Of a DNA stretch of 6,994 nucleotides, positions 1 through 6,656 are shown one piece after another. The DNA is from Pseudomonadota bacterium (lineage in GTDB: Bacteria; Desulfobacterota; Desulfobacteria; Desulfobacterales; Desulfobacteraceae), in the NCBI GenBank assembly GCA_018816605.1, contig JAHIVS010000500.1:1-6994 (forward strand), read 5' to 3'. The notes under the pieces are model-generated. The model searched no databases. It saw only the letters and a program-made list of their open reading frames with translations, and had not been told where the DNA came from. Each line of letters opens with the position of its first letter. The first letter of the stretch is position 1. A program made the position numbers and the translations under genes.

Positions 1-2565
1 TTTAACACCCTTAACGGTGTGATCCATGCCGCGGGTGTGCCGGAAGGCGCACTCATCGCGAGACAAACTGCCTTGATGGCCGACCCTGTCCTGAAACCCA
101 AAATACAGGGCCTGATGGTATTGGATGACCTGCTTAAGGACCGGAAGCTTGATTTTTTCATCCTCTGCTCTTCGCTCACATCAATCGTGGGAGAGCCGGG
201 CCAGATAGGATACACCGCGGCCAACGCCTTCCTGGACGCATTCGCCCATCACCGAACCGCCATGAATCATGGAACCATGAATCATGGAACCATGACGGCT
301 TTAAACTGGGACACCTGGCAACAAACCGGCATGGCCCAGGACTATGCCGATGCCCTTGGGAAACCAACCCAACTGCCCATAAGCCGGGTGCAGGGGAATC
401 CGCTTGCCCGTCCTCTTTCTCATCCCTTGTTTGACAGGATTGTGCCGGAAACACCCCAAAGGACCGTTTATATCAGCCAGATAAACACCACCAGATGGTT
501 TCTCGATGAACACCGGATCAACGGGACAGCCCTGCTTCCGGGAACCGCCTTCCTGGAACTGGCATGGGAGGCAGCCGGACATCATACCGGCAACGAATGC
601 GTGGAACTTACACAGGTATGCTTCTTCCTGCCGCTGATTGTTGGGGAGGGGCAGAATCTGGAACTTCATACCACACTGATTGCCGGCGCTGGCGGTCTTT
701 TGTTTGAAATCAGTACCATGGGTTCAGGTGGCCCTATGATACATGCCGGGGGAGAGATCGGTTTTCCTGAAAAATCCCGGGAGAAACACAACCTGGAATC
801 GATCATTGAAACCTGTAACAAGACCTGCCTGGACTTGACTGATAGCAGGAACAGGAAAACCCCCTTTGAGACCGATATTGAACAACGGTTCGGTCCCCGA
901 TGGCACAACCTGAAAACCATGTACCTGGGAAATGACCAGGCACTGGCACGCTTGGAATTACCCGGTAAATTTGACCAGGACATGGAGGCCCACTCCTTGC
1001 ACCCGGCCCTTCTGGATATTGCCACAGGGTTTTTGAGCCTCCATGATCGCATCCCGGGATTACCGTTTTCCTATGACAGCCTGACGATTCGATCTCCTTT
1101 GCCGCCAAAGTTTTTCAGCCATATCCGCCTGGACACAAACACCAAGGGTTCGAAAATGACGATCTATGACGTCACCCTCATGGATGATGATGGGATGGAA
1201 CTTGTGAAAATTTTGGGATATGCCCTGCGGGAGACACCCGAAAACCCATTGAATGCGCGTTTCCACCAGGCACTTGAGGCAGGAATCCTGCCAGCGGAGG
1301 GTGCCGAGGTCTTTGACCGCGCCATCCGGATGCGGGCACCCCAACTGATCATCTCCACCCGTGACCTGGACGCGGTGATCCAGGAAGGCAAACACCAGAC
1401 CCTGGATACCCTGGCAACCAGGCTTGAATCCCCTGAGCCCGGCAGCGTGTACCCACGTCCTCACCTGTCCACTGACTACACCCCCCCCTCAAACGAGACC
1501 GAAACGGCACTGGCAGACACCTGGAAATATTTTTTCGGGCTTGAGACCATCGGGATCCATGATGACTTCTTTGAACTGGGGGGGGACTCACTCCTGGCCG
1601 TCCAACTGGTCACGCGTATCCGGGAAAAGGTCTATCCCGGGCTTTCGACCCATATCCTCCTTGCCTCGCCCACGGTGGCCGCCCTGGCAGAACATATCCG
1701 GGCTAAAAAGAGCGGGATTCAGAACCAGTCCTCACCGTTGCCGGCCGGTTTGATCCCCATTCAGGAAGGCCAGCCCGACCGAATTGCCATGTTCATGATC
1801 CACCCCGTTGGCGGCACCGTGTATATGTACCGCCACCTGGCAAAGGCCCTGGGGCCGGAACAGCCGTTGTACGCCATTCAGTCCCGGGGTCTGGACGGCA
1901 AAGAAATGCCCGTGGAAAGTATCATTGAAATGGCCAGGGACTACATCCGGCTCATGGAGACGCATCAGCCTGATCCGCCCTATTATATCGGTGGTGCTTC
2001 AATGGGAGGCATGGTGGCCTTTGAAATGGCCTGCCAATTGCGAAAACAAGGCAAAAAAGTGGCTTCTCTGGTCATGATCGATTCCGCAATGCCCCACCAG
2101 GGGGAACGTCCATCCGAAGATGATGCAGCAGAACTATATTCCTACGTCCTGCACTTGGGTGTCAGCCATTCCGAGCTCTCCCTTGATGAACTGAAACGCC
2201 TTGATCCTGCCCGGCAGATCACTTACTGCATGGACAGGGGAAAAGCATCTGGATGGATACCGCAAAACTGGGGGATGGAACAATTCCAGACATCCTTTGC
2301 CGTTTTTAAGGCCAACTCCAGGGCCATGTGGCGATATTTACCCGGAGAATATCCCGGGAAAATCCTTTTTTTCAAAGCCCGGGAAAAGAACTTTCCTGCC
2401 GGAACGGTATTTGATCAGGGATGGAAGAAACTTTCCCAGGGCGGAATAGAGGTCATTGAAATACCAGGCAACCACTTTACAATGAATTTCGCGCCCGGTA
2501 TCCAGATCATTGGTAAAAAATTGAGCAAATCCCTTGATGCCAGGAGAAATCAGAGTATTCTCTGA
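1..2565 (+). CDS. Type I polyketide synthase, C-terminal part (KR-DH-ACP-TE), 5' truncated by window edge
   Basis: The reading frame is open from base 1, so the gene starts upstream; 854 residues are visible. In order: (1) the C-terminal half of a ketoreductase, with the GVIHAAGV strand and catalytic Ser58, Tyr71 and Asn75 in the normal spacing (Y-x3-N). No LDD motif follows HAAGV (PEG instead), so it is not a typical B-type KR. (2) A dehydratase, about 141-410, with an intact HxxxGxxxxP motif (His171) and an HPALLD motif (Asp339). (3) A carrier domain, about 495-570, with LGGDSL and phosphopantetheine Ser530. (4) A type I thioesterase, about 585-850, with GASMGG (Ser667), Asp694 and His825. 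The TE marks the last module, releasing a finished chain by hydrolysis or cyclisation. DH after KR is unusual for cis-AT modules. The product is unknown. Domain calls are confident; the biosynthetic role is inference. Confidence 0.93.
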   Translation, partial: FNTLNGVIHAAGVPEGALIARQTALMADPVLKPKIQGLMVLDDLLKDRKLDFFILCSSLTSIVGEPGQIGYTAANAFLDAFAHHRTAMNHGTMNHGTMTALNWDTWQQTGMAQDYADALGKPTQLPISRVQGNPLARPLSHPLFDRIVPETPQRTVYISQINTTRWFLDEHRINGTALLPGTAFLELAWEAAGHHTGNECVELTQVCFFLPLIVGEGQNLELHTTLIAGAGGLLFEISTMGSGGPMIHAGGEIGFPEKSREKHNLESIIETCNKTCLDLTDSRNRKTPFETDIEQRFGPRWHNLKTMYLGNDQALARLELPGKFDQDMEAHSLHPALLDIATGFLSLHDRIPGLPFSYDSLTIRSPLPPKFFSHIRLDTNTKGSKMTIYDVTLMDDDGMELVKILGYALRETPENPLNARFHQALEAGILPAEGAEVFDRAIRMRAPQLIISTRDLDAVIQEGKHQTLDTLATRLESPEPGSVYPRPHLSTDYTPPSNETETALADTWKYFFGLETIGIHDDFFELGGDSLLAVQLVTRIREKVYPGLSTHILLASPTVAALAEHIRAKKSGIQNQSSPLPAGLIPIQEGQPDRIAMFMIHPVGGTVYMYRHLAKALGPEQPLYAIQSRGLDGKEMPVESIIEMARDYIRLMETHQPDPPYYIGGASMGGMVAFEMACQLRKQGKKVASLVMIDSAMPHQGERPSEDDAAELYSYVLHLGVSHSELSLDELKRLDPARQITYCMDRGKASGWIPQNWGMEQFQTSFAVFKANSRAMWRYLPGEYPGKILFFKAREKNFPAGTVFDQGWKKLSQGGIEVIEIPGNHFTMNFAPGIQIIGKKLSKSLDARRNQSIL
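260..294 (+). repeat. In-frame 15-bp tandem duplication inside the KR region
   Basis: The unit ATGAATCATGGAACC occurs twice back to back (262-276 and 277-291) and is followed by a further ATG. It encodes MNHGT-MNHGT-M. Each unit also contains a near-palindrome (CCATGA-A-TCATGG) and an inverted pair (CATGG-AA-CCATG), so the DNA can fold. It lies after the KR catalytic Asn75 and before the ALNWDTW strand, a surface-loop position in the KR fold. The reading frame is kept. Confidence 0.9.
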
Positions 2566-2577
2566 GAAGAATATAAA

Positions 2578-2617
2578 ACAAACCCGGGGCAGAAAAGTCT
2601 CTGCCCCGGGCGTTTGT
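2578..2617. terminator. Bidirectional intrinsic terminator between convergent genes
   Basis: A perfect 11-bp GC-rich stem, cccggggcaga (2583-2593) and tctgccccggg (2600-2610), has a 6-nt loop. It is extended by acaaa/tttgt arms (2578-2582 and 2613-2617) after a 2-nt bulge. On the - strand the stem is followed by a U-rich stretch (TTTGTTTTAT), so it should end the cytochrome operon about 30 nt past its last stop codon. On the + strand it sits 12 nt after the polyketide synthase stop, with a weaker T tract. Confidence 0.88.
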
Positions 2618-2640
2618 GGGGAGGTGATGGATCGTTTGAA

Positions 2641-3285
2641 TTATCCTTTTTTCGTGGCCTTGTTTTCCCATTCCTGGATCTGGGTGGTTTCATAGATTTC
2701 TTCCCACCCCGAGATCATGCCTGAGATATGGCTGAACAAAGAGTGGCCCGTGGTGGTCATGTACACGTGGATGATCAGAAAATTAACCAGGAGAAATGCC
2801 ACCAGGGTGTGTACCACTGCCAGGATTGACAGAGGAATTCCGCCGGGTATAAAATTATACAGATAATAAACGAGACCGGTTGTCATCTGCAACGGCAGCA
2901 GCATGGCGGAAATTCCTAAGTATGCAAGGCGCTGCAGGGGGTTGTGCTTGGCCCCTTTTGATTTTTGCACCGGGTGCTCCTGGCCCTTGAAAATACCGAA
3001 GGCATAGTAACAGATCACATCAAACAGTTTTTTGGTTGTGGGAATATATTGTTTCCATTCCCCGGTGGTCAAAAGCCAGAACACAAAGAAGGCAAACAAG
3101 ACCAGCCAGGCAAGCCCCACAAAATTGTGGACATTCACGGCGGTCTGGAACCCCATGAGGGTAAAGGTGCCGTGAACCTCAAATCCCGTGACCATCAGAA
3201 CCATGATCATCAATCCCTGGAGCCAGTGCCAGAGGCGCTCAAACCGTGTATACAAATATGCTTTTTTGATTGTTTTAACGACCAT
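2641..3285 (-). CDS. Cytochrome b561-type membrane subunit (Ni-hydrogenase/thiosulfate reductase cytochrome b-like)
   Basis: A 214-residue integral membrane protein with four hydrophobic helices, roughly 22-38, 53-72, 118-143 and 153-177. Candidate heme b ligands are His20 (RLWHW), His53 (NVHNF), His159 (VVHT) and His173 (IIHVYM), the pattern of four-helix cytochrome b subunits that pair with periplasmic oxidoreductases. By family knowledge it would exchange electrons between the membrane quinone pool and a periplasmic partner; the obvious partner is the octaheme cytochrome encoded just upstream. The ATG is preceded by AAGGAGG with 8-nt spacing, and that Shine-Dalgarno lies inside the last codons of the octaheme gene. 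Only 3 nt separate the two reading frames, so translation is likely coupled. It is the last gene of the operon, before the 2578-2617 terminator. Whether it carries one or two hemes, and the direction of electron flow, cannot be read here. Confidence 0.88.
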   Translation of the reverse strand: MVVKTIKKAYLYTRFERLWHWLQGLMIMVLMVTGFEVHGTFTLMGFQTAVNVHNFVGLAWLVLFAFFVFWLLTTGEWKQYIPTTKKLFDVICYYAFGIFKGQEHPVQKSKGAKHNPLQRLAYLGISAMLLPLQMTTGLVYYLYNFIPGGIPLSILAVVHTLVAFLLVNFLIIHVYMTTTGHSLFSHISGMISGWEEIYETTQIQEWENKATKKG

Positions 3286-3288
3286 CTT

Positions 3289-4926
3289 TTATTCCTCCTT
3301 TCCGTTCCGGGTGAAGAACCGGCCAAGCCCATGGAGCAGTACGCCGATAAGCGCTCCCAGCACAGCCATCATTCCCAAACTGTCAAATAAAATGGACCTG
3401 TCCCGTCCGGGCAGATAGATCCCGGTAATGCTGGCAAGTCTTGAGTTTTCCCGGATATGGCATTGGGTGCAGTTCAGGGCATTTTCCCTGGGGGCCACCA
3501 TATGGGTGATGGGAAAGGCATAGGTGGTTTCCACATAGTCAAATTCCCCGGAATAGGGCACATCCAGCGTTTTGTTCCCCCGGGTAATGGCATCATCCAT
3601 GTCAAATTTTGTCCAGAATCCATTGGGGCCTGACAACAGCGGGGCCACCATCTGTTTGTTTATCTTGTCATAGGGCTGTTTTCCCCTATGGATTTTAAAG
3701 GGATGGATCCGTGCATCGGGATCATTTTTATCCCCCAGGGGATGGCTGACCTGGACAATTCCCGCTGGGTCGATCTTATCTTTGATCCCGATATTGTCAA
3801 AGGATCCATTGTACCAGAAATATTCAGGCTGTACATTTTTTTCCCACCTAAACTCCCCTTTAATGGACTTGTAGGTGGGTTTGCCGAACTCCCCTTCGAT
3901 CACATAGGGTTTGCCATCTTTGAGATCACCCGCCTTGGTCCAGTCCCACCACATCATGGTGGGGTTGACCCTGGCGTATTCTGGGATATGACAGGACTGA
4001 CAAGCCACTTTATCGGTGTGGTCGTTCATCTTGGAATCTGTTTTATGGGGCAGGTTGCTGTGGCAGGATTCACAGGTGATTTTTGTGGCCATGTCATCTT
4101 CAATCAGACTCGTGCGTTCCGCCGCCGCAGGACGGGTGTAAAGGCGGCCGGCGATATTATGTTTCACCGTGGTATGGCACCGGGTACAGGTGAAATCTGC
4201 CCCTTCTGCTGCCATGTGAACATCCAGCATCTTGTTGGGTTTGGCAAGGGAGGTATCTAAGTCCCCGTGTTTAACACCGTCACCGCCCCCCCCTTTAAAA
4301 TGGCATTCCCCACAGTTTTCCCGCTGGGGCATGGTGATTTTATTGACGGCATTTGAAACCTCTGCCTGAATCTCGTTCGCAATTTCAAGGGTGTCCGGAT
4401 CCTTGTCTCCTTCAAAGGCTTTCAGATCATCAAAGGCTTCCTTATAATTGAATTTTTCAGATCCGTGGCAGGCCAGGCAGTTGACTTCACCTTCGGTCCC
4501 GTTCCAGCCAGCATGGCAGCTGAGGCATCCTTTGTCTTCCATGGCATTGCCGGAAATACAAAAGTTGTTAATGGCGTGTCCTGCCTTACCGTTCATGATG
4601 CCTTCTTTTTCCGAAGGGACTTTCCAGGTCCAGTGGATGGTTTTTTCAAACTGCATGGACGCATCGGTGTGGCAGGAGAGGCATGCCTGGGTGATTTGGT
4701 CACCCGAGGTAAAGGGTTGTTTCAGGATTTCCATTTTTGAATGATCGGTGGTGGTCCAGTGCTTGTCCGCCCGGACGGCCTGTTTGGCAAGTTTTATTCC
4801 AAGAGCCTCGTCCACGGCCGGAACCTGCTTGGCGGCAAAGGCCGCAGGTAAGATACAGGCCGTAAATATTAGGATCAGACATATCCTGAGCATCAATTTA
4901 CCATGGCTGGGTTTTAGTTTTCCCAT
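3289..4926 (-). CDS. Octaheme c-type cytochrome, tetrathionate reductase (OTR)-like, membrane anchored
   Basis: A 545-residue exported multiheme cytochrome with exactly eight CXXCH motifs, starting at Cys82, 134, 150, 205, 247, 285, 309 and 486. An N-terminal signal peptide (hydrophobic about 11-30, likely cut after AFA at 29-31) sends it to the periplasm. A single C-terminal helix (about 511-535) then a short basic tail anchors it in the membrane. The INNFCI segment before the second heme, the PEYFWYNG segment and the late eighth heme after a long heme-free stretch (314-485) recall the octaheme tetrathionate reductase family. Known members reduce tetrathionate, nitrite or hydroxylamine in vitro, so the natural substrate is open. 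I chose the ATG at 4926: GGAGG lies 4 nt upstream and the signal peptide follows directly, whereas the longer frame would need a TTG at 4950 that lacks a ribosome site. The cytochrome b gene follows 3 nt later. Confidence 0.9.
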   Translation of the reverse strand: MGKLKPSHGKLMLRICLILIFTACILPAAFAAKQVPAVDEALGIKLAKQAVRADKHWTTTDHSKMEILKQPFTSGDQITQACLSCHTDASMQFEKTIHWTWKVPSEKEGIMNGKAGHAINNFCISGNAMEDKGCLSCHAGWNGTEGEVNCLACHGSEKFNYKEAFDDLKAFEGDKDPDTLEIANEIQAEVSNAVNKITMPQRENCGECHFKGGGGDGVKHGDLDTSLAKPNKMLDVHMAAEGADFTCTRCHTTVKHNIAGRLYTRPAAAERTSLIEDDMATKITCESCHSNLPHKTDSKMNDHTDKVACQSCHIPEYARVNPTMMWWDWTKAGDLKDGKPYVIEGEFGKPTYKSIKGEFRWEKNVQPEYFWYNGSFDNIGIKDKIDPAGIVQVSHPLGDKNDPDARIHPFKIHRGKQPYDKINKQMVAPLLSGPNGFWTKFDMDDAITRGNKTLDVPYSGEFDYVETTYAFPITHMVAPRENALNCTQCHIRENSRLASITGIYLPGRDRSILFDSLGMMAVLGALIGVLLHGLGRFFTRNGKEE

Positions 4927-4963
4927 AGCGCCTCCATAAAGTATGTGCAAAAGCTATTGTACA

Positions 4964-4999
4964 AACATCCGGGGCAGGTTGAAACCCACCACGGATGTT
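4964..4999 (-). promoter_or_regulatory. Intercistronic hairpin upstream of the octaheme cytochrome gene
   Basis: The 78-nt gap between the small exported protein and the octaheme gene holds an inverted repeat: aacatccg (4964-4971) and cggatgtt (4992-4999), with additional short inner pairings (GG/CC and GGT/ACC). No run of U follows on the - strand, so it is a poor terminator. It could be an mRNA processing or stability element that sets unequal expression of the genes on either side. The function is inferred; the dyad itself is plain in the sequence. Confidence 0.55.
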
Positions 5000-5004
5000 C
5001 ATCA

Positions 5005-5355
5005 TTATTTACAGGTAGCAGGGGTGGGAGAGTCTGCTGCAAAACTGTAAAAATAGGTGTAAATATCCAGGGCATCTTCGTCGCTGATGCTGGCCCATTC
5101 CTGATCGCACCCAAATTCGCTAAACTCTTTTTTTTCGAAAATGGTGGTCCACTCGGTCTGTTTTTTGTCTGCCGGGCTGATTTTGGGTGTTTCTGAGTCA
5201 ACCGCCCCTCTATCGAAACATGCTTTTACCACTTTTCGATAGGTGTATTTACCTTTTCTTTTGTTGCCTGCGGGTCCCTCCGAGGCAAAAGCCGCACAGA
5301 TAGACCCCAGTGTGAACAGGACGATGATTCCTGTGATGAATATTTTTTTAAACAT
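5005..5355 (-). CDS. Small exported protein, monoheme cytochrome c-like but lacking CXXCH
   Basis: A 116-residue protein with a clear signal peptide (about 1-25, likely cut after AFA). The mature part is about 90 residues and contains KYTYRK, a conserved-looking SPADKKQTEW segment, a DIYTYFYSFAADSP helix and a terminal TCK. From memory this resembles a small monoheme cytochrome c family of sulfate reducers in which YRKxCxxCH carries the heme. Here the corresponding residues 43-47 read VKACF: the first Cys and the His ligand are absent, and only Cys46 remains, with Cys83 and Cys115 elsewhere. If the resemblance is right, it should not bind heme c in the normal way and may be a structural, chaperone-like or sulfur-carrying subunit. 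AGGAGA about 6 nt upstream supports the ATG. It starts 24 nt after the rhodanese stop, so the two are co-transcribed. I am sure it is a gene; the family assignment is tentative. Confidence 0.8.
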   Translation of the reverse strand: MFKKIFITGIIVLFTLGSICAAFASEGPAGNKRKGKYTYRKVVKACFDRGAVDSETPKISPADKKQTEWTTIFEKKEFSEFGCDQEWASISDEDALDIYTYFYSFAADSPTPATCK

Positions 5356-5379
5356 TGGTGTTCTCCTTTTTTTAATTGT

Positions 5380-6474
5380 TTAGTTCTTTTTGAGTGTAAA
5401 GGAACCATCTTTTTTAAAATCAATTTGGGCTTCCGGATAATAGGTCTCAAGTTCCGGTCTGAGCTCTTTGACCATGTAGTAGGCCTCACCGCTTCTGGCA
5501 CCGGTGGAGCATAAAAATATAACGGGTTTGTCCGAGGGCAGTTCCTTGATTTTGGATTCCAACTTCTCAACGGGAATGTTTATGGCTGTTTTTAAGTGAC
5601 CCTTGGCAAATTCATCGGCATCCCGGACATCGATGAGGGTAACCGTATCAGGCATTTGCGTTACGGTTTTTTGAAATCGTTCAAGATCAATGGCGCCTTC
5701 CACTTCTCCTGCTTTGGCGGCAATGGCACCACCTTCACCAAATTGTTTTTTCCAGGCAGGGTAGCCTGTTTCGAAGACAGAAACATTTTTATAGCCCATG
5801 ACAATGGCTCGGGCCGCAGAGTTGTGACTCAGTTTGCATTTAAGACCCTCACAATAGAAAATAATGGGGGTGGTAAGTTCCCTGGGAAGTTTTCCCCTTA
5901 ATGCATCAAATTGTGAAAAGGGGATATTGATGGCCGAAGGGATATGACCTTTATCAAATTTGGTTTTCTGTGGCCTGGAATCCACAATCAGGGTGTCGTT
6001 GGCATCGATCTGGGCGGCCACCTGCTCCACCGTAATGGCGGCATAGGCACCTTTTTGTTTCATCCATTCGGGAAATCCCTTGGCAAAAACCTTCACATTG
6101 GTGTAGCCGAGGGCTTTGGCTTTCTTGGCAGAGTTATGGCTCAGTTTGCATTTGAGACCTTCACAATAATAGATGAGCAGGGTGGTTTTATCTTTGGGCA
6201 GCAGGTTCGTTTTTTTGTCAAATTCAGAAAATGGAATACTGACCGCACCGGGGATATGTCCTTTGGTATATTTTGCCATGTACGGTCTGGCATCGATGAT
6301 CATGACATTTTCAGCCATGGGAACACTTACCTTTGATATAACAAACGGGGCATCCACAATCTGGTCATACATCCAGGGTTCGGTTACATCCCCTGCAATG
6401 GCGGATAAATTACCGGTCAGCATTATAAGGCCTGCCGTAAGGATCATGATCAGTCGTTTAAACTTGGATTTCAT
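5380..6474 (-). CDS. Exported protein with three rhodanese domains
   Basis: A 364-residue protein with a signal peptide (about 1-27, AIA cleavage site) and three tandem rhodanese-like domains. Domain 1 (about 45-140) has loop CEGLKCK starting at Cys104; domain 2 (about 148-245) has the same loop at Cys208; domain 3 (about 262-345) has CSTGARS at Cys322. Domains 1 and 2 share the 13-residue stretch CEGLKCKLSHNSA and similar DARP/DSRP and KGHIP motifs, so they come from an internal duplication. Domain 3 has a loop closer to the single-domain CxxxxR[ST] type. Rhodaneses carry sulfane sulfur as a cysteine persulfide; all three active-site Cys are present, so all may be active. Being periplasmic and first in an operon with an octaheme cytochrome, it probably binds or transfers sulfur from thiosulfate, polysulfide or similar compounds (inference). 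GAGGAG 5 nt before the ATG supports the start. Transcription likely comes from the sigma-54 promoter at 6617-6631. Confidence 0.92.
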   Translation of the reverse strand: MKSKFKRLIMILTAGLIMLTGNLSAIAGDVTEPWMYDQIVDAPFVISKVSVPMAENVMIIDARPYMAKYTKGHIPGAVSIPFSEFDKKTNLLPKDKTTLLIYYCEGLKCKLSHNSAKKAKALGYTNVKVFAKGFPEWMKQKGAYAAITVEQVAAQIDANDTLIVDSRPQKTKFDKGHIPSAINIPFSQFDALRGKLPRELTTPIIFYCEGLKCKLSHNSAARAIVMGYKNVSVFETGYPAWKKQFGEGGAIAAKAGEVEGAIDLERFQKTVTQMPDTVTLIDVRDADEFAKGHLKTAINIPVEKLESKIKELPSDKPVIFLCSTGARSGEAYYMVKELRPELETYYPEAQIDFKKDGSFTLKKN

Positions 6475-6512
6475 TTTGACTCCTCAATTTAATGTTTTTG
6501 GTTGTTATTTTT

Positions 6513-6540
6513 GGCTCCCTGGGCATGGGGGCCTGTTTTT
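6513..6540 (+). terminator. Terminator-like hairpin followed by a T run, inside the operon leader
   Basis: ggctccc (6513-6519) pairs with gggggcc (6527-6533) around a 7-nt loop with one G-U pair, and TGTTTTT follows on the + strand. That is the form of a weak intrinsic terminator for + strand transcripts, although no + strand gene ends here. On the - strand the same stem carries an A-C mismatch and would be weaker. It could block antisense transcription into the operon or be incidental. Confidence 0.3.
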
Positions 6541-6560
6541 AAATTTCATCAAACTATTGG

Positions 6561-6591
6561 GGTTGGGCAGGAGATTCATCCCCAACCTGCC
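6561..6591 (-). promoter_or_regulatory. Leader hairpin with two alternative stems
   Basis: In the predicted 5' leader of the rhodanese operon, ggttggg (6561-6567) can pair with cccaacc (6581-6587) as a 7-bp stem. Alternatively ggcagg (6566-6571) can pair with cctgcc (6586-6591) as a 6-bp stem. The two stems share bases and cannot form together. This may be a 5'-end stabiliser or a simple switch; no known riboswitch class was recognised. Confidence 0.4.
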
Positions 6592-6616
6592 TTAAGAACT
6601 ATGTGATAGAGAATTA

Positions 6617-6631
6617 GCAAAGGGTGTGCCA
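6617..6631 (-). promoter_or_regulatory. Sigma-54 (-24/-12) promoter of the rhodanese/octaheme operon
   Basis: Read on the - strand, the site is TGGCACACCCTTTGC: the -24 element TGGCAC (6631-6626), a 5-nt spacer and the -12 element TTGC (6620-6617), followed by T. This matches the TGGCAC-N5-TTGC consensus at every conserved base. The start of transcription would fall near 6605, giving a leader of about 130 nt before the rhodanese ATG at 6474. Sigma-54 promoters need an AAA+ activator, and the divergent PAS gene is the natural candidate. Confidence 0.85.
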
Positions 6632-6656
6632 AGAAAAAAGGAATGGCCACGATATT

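Noticed and set aside
19..21. GTG as the start of the polyketide synthase gene
   Set aside because: The frame is open to base 1 and the residues before it (LNG) continue a KR beta strand; the protein lacks the KR N-terminal half, KS and AT, so the true start is upstream.
176..1591. Several - strand reading frames opposite the polyketide synthase
   Set aside because: They are low-complexity shadows without domains or ribosome sites, and they overlap a clearly conserved coding frame.
1424..1753. Alternative + frame across the ACP as sign of a frameshift
   Set aside because: The main frame gives an unbroken ACP through both homopolymers, so no frameshift is needed.
3688..4744. + strand reading frames opposite the octaheme cytochrome
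   Set aside because: They are antisense shadows; their Cys/His content reflects the complement of heme motifs, and no start signals or families are seen.
4927..4950. Longer start for the octaheme cytochrome at a TTG codon
   Set aside because: The extension would swallow the GGAGG ribosome site and put eight residues before a signal peptide that starts naturally at the ATG at 4926.
5294..5298. Possible lipoprotein Cys20 in the small exported protein
   Set aside because: The residues before it (LGSI) do not fit a lipobox, since position -1 is Ile; the AFA cleavage site a few residues later is better.
5596..6595. + strand reading frames opposite the rhodanese gene
   Set aside because: They have repetitive shadow translations caused by the duplicated rhodanese domains, with no independent support.
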